DNA of 64,000 nucleotides from Rostratula benghalensis (taxonomy: Eukaryota; Chordata; Aves; Charadriiformes; Rostratulidae). The stretch lies in the NCBI GenBank assembly GCA_013399305.1, contig VXAI01000088.1, positions 1,948,151 through 2,012,150 on the forward strand, read 5' to 3'. Positions 1 to 12,992 of this stretch are shown one piece after another. A program made the translations under genes and the position numbers. Every line of letters starts with the position of its first letter. The first letter of the stretch is position 1. Below the pieces are notes generated by a model. That model saw nothing but the letters and a program-made list of their open reading frames with translations. It was not told the origin of the DNA and made no database searches.

Positions 1-1408
1 AAGATTAAAAAAATAAATAATTAAATAGAAAGAAATAACACTAGTTATTGTGGAATTACCACTTTTAAATTTGTATTCCCAGTTTTCATCCACACTTCAC
101 ATCTCAGCTTTACCTTTCCATTTCTCTTTTTTATGCTCCACAGCTTTTGAGATTAGCAATTTAGAATCACCAGACTTGTGTCTATCTGTATACATGCACA
201 CACATATATTTAGTTCCATATTTATTTATTTGTATGTATTTTATGTATATGGAGATGAAAATTTTTTATTTCCTTTTGTTTGCCCTATGTTGGATATATT
301 CAGACACCTCTTGCTAGGCAATTCTTCATCTCATGACTGGTGAACTTACCTTTTCCCATCCTAAATAAATCCAAATTTGAAAGCTGAACAATTAGAAAGT
401 CATCATAAACGTATTTTAAATCTCTAATTACATTTCATTATATCCTCCTATCTTCAACAAAATTAAATACCTTGAAACAGCAAAAATTCTAAAAATATTC
501 TCATCACACATTGAATAGTGTTCATTAATTTCTAGTCATCACTCTTAAATAACTTATTTTGTCACATTTTTTTACAAGAGGTGTCAAGTCCATTGGAGAA
601 ATGGGCAGCACTTACTATCTCAAGTTAGGTATTCAAAATAATTCACTTTCCAAAATCATCTGAGTACCAAGTGCACCCCATAAAAATGCCTAAATATATG
701 GTTACATATATATAAATTTATAAAAATACACACACACACCCCTCCATCAACAGCTTCAAAATACGTACTGAAAATGGCAGATTTTCTTCTGCTTCCAAGC
801 AATATTCCAGACTGCAAACCATATTTGAAAATACCTTGTGTGCAGCAGTTAGCATTGGCTATGTCTAAATTAGAAAAGAGTCTGACACGAGTGGATTGGT
901 ATTTCAAATCACGTTGTGTTCAGCCTTCTGTATCTACATTACATAAAGACTGCAAATTTTATTTGAGATCTAGTCCCTTCCCTCCATATAATTTGAAGGT
1001 GCACAAATGACCAGTGGTTAGTTCAGACCTGTCAGTCGCCATTAGGGTTCTCCACTTGAGTACAGCTTCCAGTTTCACATCCCTGGGAATGAATCCAGCT
1101 CACACCATCAAAACCTCCCTACTGGCGGAAACAAAGTGAACAAAGGATGGGGAGGCAATCAAGGGATTTACTCCTAAAGCTCACTGGAAAGCCAGGTGAC
1201 AATTTTAACAGACATGTCAGCACTGAATGCTCTTTATTACGTGGAATTTTTCTACAATAAGCTCTTCTGTTATACCACACCCTGCACCTAAAGAAGATAA
1301 AGCAAAGTTTTCTTTGTTATAATTAACTGGGCTTACTGCATTTATTTCTTGCTTTTCTTGGCCCACATGGGTATTTATATCAATCAACAAGAAAGTTCTG
1401 TCACCATT

Positions 1409-1433
1409 AAAAAAAAAAAAAAAAAAAAAAAAA
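1409..1433. repeat. poly-A tract flanked by a GTCACC direct repeat
   Basis: An uninterrupted run of 25 A. The hexamer GTCACC lies just before it (1400-1405, followed by ATT) and immediately after it (1434-1439). This is simple sequence; the flanking repeat is short enough to be chance. Confidence 0.85.
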
Positions 1434-2873
1434 GTCACCTAAAGAGATACAACAATATTTCTGGATTACATCATTTTATTTCTGAATTTACAGGAAAGTG
1501 ATGCTACCGATCGCACTCAGAATAATAATTAGGCAATGAAGTTATGTGTCCCTCCTGTGAAAGATGTTAAATAATAAGGGCATTGCAGCTGACAGCTACA
1601 ATATAGAAATGATTCTGTTTATTTTGGACGATGCAGCTGGCAGTAACATGCAAGCTCTGTGGATGAATGATGCAAACCCTTTTCATAATCTTTTGCTAAG
1701 TCTCTGGAGAGATGATCAGATGAAAAATTTACCTTATTTGTTTAAACTTGTTCAGAAATAAAATAAAACCTGGAACTTTTGGACATAAAAAGACTCCTGT
1801 ATAGATTGTATAGCATACTGCTTATTGTACAAGAGTTTTCCTCAAGCCCTAGATTTTGTCCAAATATGATATAAAATTAAATGAAACAACATCTCTGTCG
1901 GGCACATTTGATATAGAGGCATCAGGCATGAACTGAGTGTGAAATTCAGAGACCACAAACACACCTAAGACAAGGGCTTAGCCAGGGTGGTAAAATTGGA
2001 TTACCTAAAACAGTTTGATGGTCACAGTCACTTCACACACACCCGCACTGTACCCACACGTGCAGCATAGCCCTGACATTAAGCAACCACTTAACCTCAC
2101 CTTTCCGTACCTTTCTCCAGTTTTCCGTTCACAGTGGCCACCCACATGCTTAAAGCCATTCTTCAAGGACCATCTTCAGACCTTAAAAGCCACTTTACTG
2201 TGTGATGTTTTATGGGAATGTTAAGTAAGAGAACAGTTGGCGTATGTCACAACCTTGTCCTAGTATGGCCACACTGCACTAACCGACCGTGTTCTTAACA
2301 GTAATTTTAAATCTATTTTTATTTCCTAGTGTAGTTTATTAACCAAAGCTACACAAAGATGGGCAGTGGTTTGAATGTGCTGGCTGCTTGTTGCTTTGTA
2401 TGGAACAAGACTTGAAAGTGAAGAGCTGTGAATAGTAATTGAAGAAGGTTAAGAAAGAAAAAAGATCTGGCAATGAACACTATAAATGAAAAATATTCAC
2501 CAAAGGAATAGCTGGGAATGTGATGCTTTCGGTACACCATACTGTAAGAAGGAACTTAGCTGTTATTTTAACAATGGCACATATATATCCTTGATTATTA
2601 ATCTAAGTAACTATTCTGTTTCAGTCTCTGAACAGAGGCAAACATTCCTATAACAACAAACTTCTTGTCTGGCATTGCAAGACAAGGAAAATATCTGGAG
2701 AACTGAAGTGCACTATAATTGCTTCTAGTCTCAAGGCCAAGTTATTGACCTGCCCTTCTACATCCCAGATTCACTAGCATGTCTTGTGCAGACAGGAAAA
2801 TAAAGCTGATCTTCGACTCTGGTTTAATTAGTAGGAAAAAGAAAAAGGAGGGTTTGCCTAAGTGGCTTGCTAT

Positions 2874-2896
2874 TTTTGTTTGTTTGTTTGTTTGTC
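2874..2896. repeat. (TTTG)n microsatellite
   Basis: About five units of TTTG, the last leading into TCTG. Plain simple-sequence repeat in unannotated AT-rich DNA. Confidence 0.85.
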
Positions 2897-3394
2897 TGCA
2901 GCTTTGCTTTATTAACTGCATCCACGTAATATTAATATGATTAATTATGTATAGGATGTCTGCAACATACTGTTTGAAATGCAATTGCTGTTCTTTGGCA
3001 CTTAAGAGAGTCCTGAGTCTGCATGTATAGCACATATTTTTAAATCACAGGACTGGGCAGAGTGTAATTATCAAAGAAAGAGAAAAACACTAAAAAGGAT
3101 GTGAAAATACTGAAGTAATAAGTCTTTGTCACTGTACATCAGTGCCTTCTGATCTTTTTTTAATTTCCACACTCCTAACATTTGTAAACATGGTATGTCA
3201 TAACAGAAGACTAGGGTTTTTTTTAGAGTAAGAACAAGGTCTTTACATGGATTTGTATGGTGCCAGCATGACACCAATACAACATGTTTATTAGATAAAC
3301 ATACACATATGCATATCAAGTATATAGAAGTATGTAATATGTACAGTATACAAAATAAAATTCTGGATCATTGTCAACTTCCTAAAAAAATAAA

Positions 3395-3486
3395 GGAACT
3401 AGAATGAAAAACACTGATGGACATAGATATCTTTTCTCTTGGAGCTAGAATGAAAAACACTGATGGACTTAAATATCTTTTCTCTT
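3395..3486. repeat. 46-bp tandem duplication
   Basis: Two adjacent copies (3395-3440 and 3441-3486) share the core AGAATGAAAAACACTGATGG and the end TATCTTTTCTCTT. By eye they differ at three of 46 positions, so the duplication is recent relative to the decay of nearby repeats. It lies outside any recognisable transposon. Confidence 0.92.
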
Positions 3487-3926
3487 GGAAAATTCATGCA
3501 AGTATAGTTTCTCACAGAAAAAAAATGATGGAAAATTCACTTTGCTCAGTAAAACCTCAGAGCCCTTCAGGTTAAAAAGATGAAAGAATAATGATTTTAC
3601 TTCTCAATTAAGGCTGAGGTAAAAGTAGATTCAATATATTGCATTTCAAAATAAAGCATTAGGATACTACTGTGGAAGGCTGCTCAAACCACTGGATAAT
3701 TGTAACACAGGAAATAGATATATTGATTAAAAAAAAAATTCAGATTGACAGAACTAGAGAACTAGTTTAATTTCAAAGGGAACAGATAACATTTCTAGAC
3801 TTTTTTATCATCTCTAAGTACTTTTTCAATCTGCAAAACACAGAAATATTATTTGAAAGAGCTTGAGGGGGTTTAACAATTTCAAATATACAATTCACAA
3901 CTGTATTTGATTTTATTTTTCAGTCA

Positions 3927-3994
3927 TCAGTAATTATTTACAGGAGCTATTGCAGTTGGGAATTCAAATGGAGGAGGTGTTTCTTTTTCTGTTT
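3927..3994 (-). other. Candidate terminal coding exon of a minus-strand gene
   Basis: On the minus strand a good acceptor (pyrimidine run ending TTTTTTTGTAG, with TATTAATC as a plausible branch site upstream) is followed by a short open frame ending in TGA at 3929-3927. It encodes 21 residues, TEKETPPPFEFPTAIAPVNN then Y, a non-random-looking proline-rich C-terminus. AATAAA lies ten bases past the stop, probably too close to be the poly-A signal used; other copies lie near 3286 and 2906. The exon starts in phase 1 and fits the exon-like segment at 4240-4308, where G plus AA gives GAA. I do not recognise the protein. What is seen is splice signals and an open frame; that it is coding is inference, and it could be a pseudo-exon. 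Confidence 0.27.
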
Positions 3995-4239
3995 CTACAA
4001 AAAAATGATTAATATGAATATTAAAGATGAATTAAAAACAAAAATTAATACACTTTTTTGTGACACATTTGAGTTTCTGATACTGACAATAAAATGCTTC
4101 CTAATGACAATTGAAGTATAACATATCTACATTACAAATCAACACAAATCAACAGTTGCTGACACAAAAATGTTTTGTGGTACAGTCCTGAGAAGTAAAA
4201 ATTGCCTTCTAATGAGGACAGGTACTCATTCTCACATAC

Positions 4240-4308
4240 CATCTCTATTACACAGAAGGTACCTAAAATTACTCTTCCAATTCACCCTAAATACTTCTGC
4301 CAGGACAC
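4240..4308 (-). other. Candidate penultimate exon of the same minus-strand gene
   Basis: The acceptor is strong (TTATTTTCTCTAG) and the donor is ATG|GTATGTGAG. Only one of three frames is open, the one entered in phase 1, reading VLAEVFRVNWKSNFRYLLCN then RD. It leaves one G that joins the AA of the 3927-3994 segment, so the frame continues to the stop there. The segment is 69 bases, short for a vertebrate exon. A CR1 copy sits 100 bases upstream in what would be the intron. No family is recognised. The phase match supports but does not prove a gene. Confidence 0.27.
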
Positions 4309-4410
4309 CTAGAGAAAATAAGCAGATAAAGTACATTAAATTATAAAGCTTTAAATGTAAAAGTATACATTTGGGATGACTGAATGCATTGTTGCATACA
4401 AGCTTAAAAC

Positions 4411-4924
4411 TTCAAGGAATGGAATTCTGGGTCCCTCAGTTCAAGAAGGACAGGGAACTGCTTGAGAAAGTCCAGGGCAGGGCTATGAAGATGATGAAGG
4501 GAGTGGAGCATCTCCCACATGAGGAAAGACTGAGGGAGCTGGGTCTCTTTAGCTTGGAGAAGAGGAGACTGAGGGGTTACCTCCTGAATGTTTATAAATC
4601 TGGAAAGGGTGAGTGTCAGGAGGATGGAGCCAGGCTCTTCTCAGTGACAGTCAATGATAGGAGAAGGGGCAATGGGTGCAAGCTGGAACACAGGAGGTTC
4701 CATTTAAATATGAGGAAAAACTTCACAGTGAGGGTGAGGGAGCACTGGAAGGGGCTGCTCAGAGAGGTGGTGGAGTCTCCTTCTCTGGAGACATTCAAAA
4801 CTCATCTGGATGCGTTCCTGTGTGACCTGATCTGGGTGTTCCTGCTCTGGCAGGGGGATTGGACTGGATGAGCTTTCAAGGTCCCTTCCAATCTCTGATA
4901 GCCTGTGATTCTGTGATTCTGTGA
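4411..4924 (+). mobile_element. CR1 LINE, 5'-truncated, 3' half
   Basis: A sense CR1 3' end running from the end of ORF2 through the 3' UTR to a tail of ATTCTGTG units (CTGTGATTCTGTGATTCTGT). The translated frame 4389-4871 is still open across 160 codons and includes the typical ORF2 C-terminal motif [17 protein letters not shown]. The upstream ATG lies in flanking unique DNA, so this is not an intact gene. The reverse-transcriptase core is missing. The open frame suggests a fairly young copy. Confidence 0.93.
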
Positions 4925-7900
4925 CTGGTGAGATCCATATGGCAGGGCAAGATCACCACACAACTCCTACTTCTTTCTGTCCTCATACATCAGTTTATTT
5001 TCAAATGTGTTTGTACAACTGACTTAATTTGGTTTTCTTTCTCTCCTTTCCCAAACACAAAACAGATCATTTCCTGACCCCAGTCCCAGTAGTTAGAGCA
5101 CAAACAGGTGATTAGAGAATGCTCTTTATTCACCAACAGGAAATATAAGAGTTATTGTGGGTACACAAATAGATTGCTACTGCCTGGTATTGGTAAACAA
5201 AGGGACTACAATAAAAAAGACTGATAAATGGAATATAACAATGGCATCTGAAATTCATCATATTTCTTCTCAAATAAAGTTATTAGCAAGAACCTGGAGA
5301 CTCATTAGGGAATTCCTTTCTTTTTCCCTCTATTTGTGAGCCTATTAAAGGGATCACCCATTATTTTGTTCACATTGGGGTTTTGTGTTTGCCAGTGGGA
5401 ATTACTTTTTCTTTTTTTGATCTGAGAATAGGCTTAGCTTATTTATTTATTTTTTAAACAGCCATTCATCCCTTCCCTCCCTCAGCTCAAATTTTTGTCA
5501 CTAGCCCTGCATACCCCTCCCTATTTTCCCACAGACCAATACCACAGACCAGAATCACAACTGCCATTTCTGTGTTTTGATCTTGAGCTCAAAATAACTT
5601 TTGGAAGAAATCCTTTTTTTCAGTAAACTGGCCCAGGCCACTGCCTATCACCAGGCAGTTAACACCCGCAGGTATTTGCTGCTATGGGGCTGGGACATTA
5701 CGTCTGCTCTAAATTAAGTTTTCTCCCCATTGGAGCTGGAGGCAGAGTTGCTGTTTCGCAGCATCCAGGTAGCCAGGACACAGGCGGTACTCTCCTTGAT
5801 TATACAGCCTCATTAATGCTGAAGAGAACGAGTACATAACACACAGCATTGCTGAGCATCCTGAATGATAAAAGCATTATTTGCATAACACTTGGAGCTC
5901 CTGCAGGTTTAAGGCCTAATAAATCTCCCAGAGAAGTTAAAAGCAAAACTCTTCCAAAAAAGCTGGATCAGACCCACTGGTACTCAAGTTCTCTATGTCA
6001 GGAGCTGTTATACAGCTCCTAACAAGATCTGCAGAATCAGTTGCAATAAAAATGCTACTTGCATGACTCCTGTGCAAGTCAAAAGTAACTCCATTAGTTT
6101 GATGCATTATTCCTGTTTGATGTTGTCACCAGAAAAAGCACTATATGAATAATTTGTTCCATTGCTTAATCATATTGTATCACCAAAACAATTTTTAAGA
6201 CAACTTTTTAGGATTTTATGTCATCAAAGTATTGCTTCTATCCTTTCCTCCAATTTCCTGTATATTTTTTTTTTAAATCCAGCAATGTTCAAACATATTG
6301 TCTTTTTTTTTTCATAAGTTTCTGGTTAGTTCTTCCATTTTTTAGCTCAATTTATTTTTATTTGAACTTCATTTTGTTGGCAGTGTTAGCTTTGCAATTT
6401 GTGCACAGCCTTTAACGATTTTCCACTTGTTACCTTTCTGCTACAATATCCTTGCTAAGTAGTTTAAAGCTGTTATTTTAAGGAGTATCTAGAAACTTTT
6501 GAGCTCTTTAGTGTGTTCTAGTGGCATACCAGTTTTGTCTTGGTAGTGTTACTGATTACTGGGCTAAGCCTGAAATTGCAGTAGGTGGCTCCTGCAAGTC
6601 TTGTCTAATTCAAAGATGCAAGATATAAGTAAGACAATTTGGTGAAATAAATGAAAAATATTTATTCTCTATTTGTACTTGTGTTATAAAAAAAAAAACC
6701 TAAAAAGGTCAGACATTTATTAATCTGGATAAAGGTGCTTACTGAAGTCTCCTGCTATGTTATTCAGAAATAAAATACTAGGTTATGAAAGCTGCATTTA
6801 AAGTACCAGGATATCAAAAGCAGTTCAAGACAAGTCACTTCAAAGAACTATTTTAGCATTTTTCAGCCTATTTCTTCTTTACATATCTACCCTGATAGGT
6901 GACTAAAAAGAAGACAATGCAATATGGATATCTTCTTTGGAGCAGCTGCCAAGCATGCCTGACTTGGAAGCAATCTATAAGGCATCAGAGTGGAAAGCAT
7001 CTTGAATAAGTCTAGATCATAGCCAGACACTATGGTGATCCACTACAGTCTTTTATTTTATTGAAACATGCTATAAATAAGTAAAAGTAAGTACGAGGTA
7101 AATTTGGTACATTTAATTGTCAAAAGTCTCATAGAGACAACATATTAGTATAAAAGTAATTGCTCTAATTACCATATTAGAGTAAAAAACATGATCACAA
7201 AGTAGTTAAAAGAAAGTAAAAATAGAGAAACAAAGTATTTGTCAGTGCTAGAGACCTCTGTGTTTATCTTCAAATCACTGGTTGAAAATCATAACTGTAA
7301 GCATTTGCTGAAAAATATTTATGTTTTTGCATGAAATATAAGTTGCATGACCTTATACTTCTCAGGGTATTATATGCCTTCTATTTTTATCTGGAAAATT
7401 ATCACTGCCTCCATAATCATGTACTTCATAAGTCTATCATATACCTAGTCCTAAAGAAATCAGATATTTTCTAATAGATTAGTTCTGAAGCTTATCATTT
7501 AGCTTTTTATGAAATCCTGCTCTTATTGCAATACACATTTGACTAAACAAAACAAAACACTAAAAGCATGAAAAATTATGATGGAGAACCAAAAAATACA
7601 ACTTTGCTGTGGCCATCTTAATAAAAAAGAACTCCACAAAAACATTACAACTCTTTCCCTTTAGGTGACTCATGCAATCTCTATACTACTGAGCCTTTAA
7701 ATCCCATCATCATACAGAGTGCATGGAGCATTGTCCGAGGGATGATGTACCTCAAAGCCATGTCAATGAATGGATCAAAAATTAAGTGGTAGAGGCTGCT
7801 GTGGGATTGTGTCTGACTCTACATGGTGGACTTGTTATTATGAGAGATATAGATTCTGTAGTGGTCAAAAATCCCCTTTCTTCTGGTAGCAGCATCTGAA

Positions 7901-8006
7901 CGATGAGAACTACTTAATTACATAAATAGAAGAAACAAAGACCTTCTTGTAGGCTTGAGGATGCAAACGTAGATCGTTAATAGGCCAAAAAGGGAAAGGG
8001 CAGTTA
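4925..8006. other. Non-coding stretch, possible regulatory sequence at 5640-5960
   Basis: No gene or transposon recognised. The part 5640-5960 differs from its surroundings: less AT-biased, free of simple repeats, and containing a perfect POU octamer ATTTGCAT (5879-5886) and homeodomain-like ATTA cores. That is the look of a conserved non-coding element, but conservation cannot be judged from one sequence. Confidence 0.35.
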
Positions 8007-8512
8007 TCATAGAATCATAGAAAGCCAGGCCAGAAGGGACCTCTTGGGTCATCTAGTCCAACCTCCCTGCAGTCAGCAGGGACACCCCCAACTACACCAC
8101 AGTGTCTAGGGCTTTGTCAAACCTTACCTTAAGCATCTCCAGGGCAGGAGCCTCAACCACCTCCCTAGGAAGCCTATTCCAGTGATCCACCACCCTCATA
8201 GTAAAGAACCAATTCCTAATATCCAATCTAAATCTGCTCTTCTCTAGCTTGAAGACATTGCCCCTCATCCTCTCACTGCAGGCCTTTCGCCAGTCTTCCT
8301 GCAGGCTCCCCTTCAAGTACTGGAAGGCTGCTATTAGAAGAGAAAGCCTCCTCTTCTCCAGGTTGAACAACCCCAGCTCCCTCAGCCTGTCCTCACAAGA
8401 GAGGTGCTCCAACACCTTGATCATCTTTCTGGCCCTCCTCTAGACCTGCTCCATCAGGTCCATGTCCTTCCTATATTGAGGGCTCCAGTCCTGGACACAG
8501 TACTCCAGGTGA
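8007..8512 (-). mobile_element. CR1 LINE, 5'-truncated
   Basis: Reverse-complement CR1: begins TCATAGAATCATAGAAAG, then the usual GAAGGGACCTCT and TCTAGTCCAACCTCCCTGC block. On the minus strand 8424-8092 reads as ORF2 C-terminus ([18 protein letters not shown]). It ends near CACAGTACTCCAGGTG, where homology stops. Only the last 500 bases of an element are present. Confidence 0.93.
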
Positions 8513-11500
8513 CTTATCTTTAAAAGAAGACTTTGGGTTCCAACACAACAATTCTATTGTCCTATCTGAAATTTTTCTTATTGCAATTGTGGTGAAAGAA
8601 GAAACGACTAACATCCCTCTCCTAGCAGTAATTAAGCACTTTTACTATGCTATCCAGGCTATACATAATGAAACCTATTGATTTTAATGAGATTTAACTG
8701 TGATTTTTCCTCTCTAAACAAATTTGGCAAGTCCTTAGATGTTTTCTGCTAACTTGCTTTTTGTTTTGTTTTGTTTTTCACTTGTGCTTCACTGTTACCA
8801 TACAGGTCTAGGTTTCAGATTAATGTAATATAGAAGCAAAAGTATAAAATACTCATCTTTCCAATGACATACTGTAGCAGAGAATATGAGTGGGCTGTTT
8901 CTCGGGGCAAAGCAAGATGAAAAGATCTCATTAGCCAGAGGGAAAGGAGATCACAGGGCACTGGTGAGAAAACTTCTTACATGTGTCCTCATTTCCTCCT
9001 GGGAAAAGTCTGAATGTCTGAATCTTTTAGTTTAAGCTGACGGTAACTAAACTTGAGTATTTTCCTGTGGCAGTACTATAAAGTAATTTTTTTTTTTTTT
9101 TTTTTCCTGAGGAGCGAAGGGGGAAATACAACACCCACTACAATTAAGAGCTAAAAGACAGTCTACATATCTGTTCTCCTCCGTGTCAGAGCACTTTGAT
9201 ATGGGCGACTGCCCTGTTACAATCCAAACAGGTAAAGAGAGATCTTATTAAGTGATAAGAATTCACAGAAATTTTTTTAAAAATGCCCACGATGCCACCA
9301 CTGACCAAATGTATATTCCTGTAGTTGGTTATTCAAAGAATACTATTTAAGATCCTACTGTAAGATCTGAAATTCAGCCTTTAAGAAAGACCACTTCAAT
9401 GGGCTTAGGTGCCTTAGCAGTTGGCCATAAGGTTTGACCTATAAAAAGGGAAACCATTCGGACTACTTGGAGACTAGCCACCACAACAGAAAAACAGTCA
9501 ACACTTTTCCTTGTGATAACCACAGACACTAAACAGCTCTACACAGACTGCAAATCATCCTAAATCTGCACAGTACCTTCATAAAACAAGCTTGTTTGCC
9601 CTAAAGAAGTGGCTTTTAAATGTTAGCTTCCATTTCTAGATCTCCTGAATGGAAAGGGTTATGATAATCCCAGCGTTTCAAAGATTTACCTGACTTCAAG
9701 TGTAATCTGTTCCACAGAGATCAAAGGGGCTCTTCAAAGACACTGCAGACTCCCTGTGCCGAGCAGCTCGCAGGCTTTGTGCTTCAGGTCTTGAACACCA
9801 AGTTAAATGGAAGCCAAGATTACAGGTACTGCCAAATTAAATCACTTTTATATATACATGACTAATTGTAGTCATGAAAATCATAATTCTTCATAAATTT
9901 AGTACTTTTTATAATTTTGGTATTCAGGACTTTAGCTAATGCCAGTATCTTCCCTGTTTGTTTGGACACAGGAATGTGCACACATGTATTCAAGAAAAAA
10001 CTACTTCTCTTACTTCTCTCTTTCCCTTCCTTTTATATTTTTAAATAAAACTGTCAGGAGGTATCAGGGTTTGCTTTAAGCATCTCTGCAGCTGACATAA
10101 TTTGCTTATTTTAAGCTGGATTGTATTCTGAACTCCAGTTTACAAAACCAAAAATTGTAATGGAATAACAAATTGGTAAGCAGTACTATAGATTAGTAAT
10201 TTATAGTATCTCTAAATTTAGATCACCTCTCTTTGTCCCTGTCTGAAGCTGCTCAGAGAGAATGCATTTGTTTTCTCATCCTTTTCTTTGTGTTCTGCTC
10301 TTCTCCTTGTTTTCTTAGCTCCCCACAGGTATTGTGTCGACAGCACACTCCCTAAAAAGCAACATATTTCACACTTCACCTGCAATTCTAAAAAGTGGAT
10401 TTCACCTCATGCAAAATTTAAGCTTGAATTAAACAAGTACAGATCTTACTCTCTGTTCAAACTTTTTTTTTTTTTTTGGTATTTCCACAAAAAGCTTATG
10501 TTTTGACCTTCTGAGATTTTTCCCATGAAATTCCCTTCTGTGAAATTCCAGACCATCTTTAACTTTCAATGCTCTACCACCACACAGTAAATATATAGTG
10601 ATCTGAGCATACATTCCACATAAATGTGTGATAAATGATGCACAGAACTGTACAGAACTGTGAAGAATGCCAGCAAAGCACATTGCATTTGGTGTCTGCT
10701 GCTCCCTGGCCTTCAGCAGGCTGAGGAGAGAGTCCGTCACACGGGTCACACACAGTGTACTCTCAAGCCACTGGCAACCAGAGGAATGTGTTACAGAGAA
10801 AGGAGTTGCTGTCACTTCTCATTGTCAAGGTAGGAGGTAGTAGGTGTGAAATAACATTTTCTCCTCCAGGGCTTGCCTGGAATTTTGTGATTAGCATGTT
10901 AGAAAACTGGGAAAAGTCATAATAATTTTAGTTTCTAAATATGAAATGCAGTAAGAAGGCAGTGCCTGTGTTTTCATTACTTATTTGTCAGTCTAAAAAT
11001 CACACTGCAGAGCTTGTGAGACTTGTTTTATAATTGAAACTTGTTTTATAATAATGATACTCTTGTGAGACTTTTTTTCCAATAGTCATAAACGCCATGG
11101 GATATATTTCAGAGTTAATGGCAAAAAATCATCACCATTACTACTAGATTCAAGAAGTGCTGATTATACATGATAGACTTATAAGCCCATTATTCCAATT
11201 CATGGCCAAAGGCATTAAAAAAATTAACAATAAAAGTCTTTGGGGATACACCAGTGACGTGTCAAGTGATTCCTTAGTTGGGTATCTATAAACCACAGCC
11301 TGAAGAACTCCTTAACCTAAGTTACAAATAGGATCTTTATTTGATTGAGAATAAACTCAAGGAGAACTCCTTTCACTGTGCAATATAAATTCTTACTTTT
11401 TCATACCGATACCTGTAGTTTCTCTATTTACTCACACCTTGATTTTTATTTGTGTCTGTATCACAATAAAGTGGGGGAAATTTCACAAAGTCACTGGGTT

Positions 11501-12727
11501 TATACAGGAATAAATGTGGTGTGAGGAAAATAATTAAGCACATTATCTTAAGACAAGAAAACAAGATGTTCACTAGTTCAATTTAGCGTCTATTTAGTGC
11601 AAATAAACCCAATACCTGGCCAAATATGGGAACCTGTTACAAAGCCCAGGTTATGACTCCATTTTAGTAAGACTGACAAGTGACTCCCCTCTGCATGAGT
11701 ACTCCACACTACCATCCAGAGTTCTTTCCAGCAGTTACAATAAGACATGAATTAGATTTTCTACCCAAAAAAAAGCGGTAGATAAAGGCAAATATCCAAA
11801 CCTAACCCAAGCTTCCTTTCTGGAATTGCAGCAGACAAAACGGTATTTGTTTGCATGGTAGGGGAGCTGGGAAACACAGGGTAATAAACACAGCTGACCT
11901 TAATGATGAAGTTCTTGGTGCTTTCTGGAGGAAAGGGGTTCTTCATGGCTACTCCCTACCCGACTGACTGTTCCTCCTGTTCCAGTTCAGCCATGCTGCC
12001 ATCTTGCTGCACTTGCACCTGGTCAGTTTTTTCAGTCATTCCAGCAATCCATGCCAGCCAGAACAGTAAACTATGGAAGATGCTATTTGGATAATCCCCG
12101 TGTATTTCTCATGTCATGAGAAATCATCATTTTCACCCGTAACACACCTCTTTCATCCCTACACCCATCTCAAATCTCAATTTTTCTTCAAGCACATGGA
12201 AATTAAAAAGAGTGAAAAAAATCAGAAGGCAGTAAGAGATAACATCAGATAAGACAGACTCTGACTACCGACAGATTTTCTGCAATTTAATAGTTTTGCT
12301 GTTATTATCACCCTCTCCATGGTAAGAATCAAAAAGGATTATCTGGTCATAATTAGGGAGTGATTCCAAAGTGTGTGCTTTTTGCAATCAGATCATGTTC
12401 TTCTCACTGTTCCTTTAAAAGGTCAATGAGGATTATTTAGAAAAAATAAATCAAACTACAAGGTTATTACACAGAAGCTGGTGGGGAAAATCATTATTAG
12501 GAAATGGTAGCTTCTTGTGAGATCTTGTATTGGCATAACTATGAATGTTGTTACAGTACTACATGAAGCTAAACATAACATTCATGCAGGCTGATATATT
12601 TTCCTTTTTTTTAATTCGATATTGACCTCATGCGTGGTCAGAATAAAGTCCTACATGGAAATGATTTGAAAAAACATTTTTTTTTCACTTAAACTTGACA
12701 TTAAATTAACATTAGTACATTTCATTT

Positions 12728-12774
12728 AAAAAAAAAACAAACAAAAAAAACCCCCAACAACAAACAACAAACAG
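12728..12774. repeat. A/C-rich low-complexity tract
   Basis: A-run broken by AAAC, CCCCC and CAACAA units. It belongs to a set of similar A/C-rich tracts spread through the window and is not a regular microsatellite. Confidence 0.85.
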
Positions 12775-12947
12775 AAACACCAAAATCTCGCTCTCACATT
12801 GCTGCGAAATTGTTTAAATGAAAACCACACTTGGTATGTAAAGAATGCATAGTGTCACATCAATCAGAAGGCTTTTTATTTAATAGTCTTATAAATACAA
12901 AAAAAGAGAAATTGCTATGTTAATTTAAAGCAATCTAACTGACTTAC

Positions 12948-12992
12948 CTTTTAAATTAATAAACCTTCTGAATTTTACCAGAAACCGCATCA
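12948..12992 (-). other. Candidate 45-base exon (minus strand)
   Basis: Acceptor TTATGCCTTGCAG and a near-consensus donor AAAAG|GTAAGTCAG bracket one open frame, MRFLVKFRRFINLK. It enters and leaves in phase 1, so its trailing G joins the GT of the 4240-4308 segment as a glycine codon. It is very short and basic/hydrophobic in an AT-rich setting, so chance is a real alternative. No protein family recognised. Confidence 0.18.

Larger units (their letters stand above)
1..3394. other. AT-rich non-coding stretch without a recognised gene
   Basis: No family is recognisable in any frame; open frames here are short and have ordinary random composition. Landmarks are a short CA run near 728-740, a 25-base A tract at 1409-1433 and a TTTG microsatellite at 2874-2896. 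If the minus-strand terminal exon proposed at 3927-3994 is real, the right part of this stretch would be its 3' UTR: TTTATT (AATAAA on the minus strand) occurs near 3286 and 2906. Confidence 0.6.

Noticed and set aside
9691..9735. Possible small minus-strand exon with donor GTCAG|GTAAAT
   Set aside because: Each frame needs a different poor acceptor, and the phases do not fit the neighbouring candidate segments.
11950..12080. Minus-strand run with MAELEQEEQSVG as an exon
   Set aside because: The frame is stopped by TAG right after this motif and the candidate acceptor (CATCTTCCATAG) and donor (GG|GTAGGG) are weak; it may be random.
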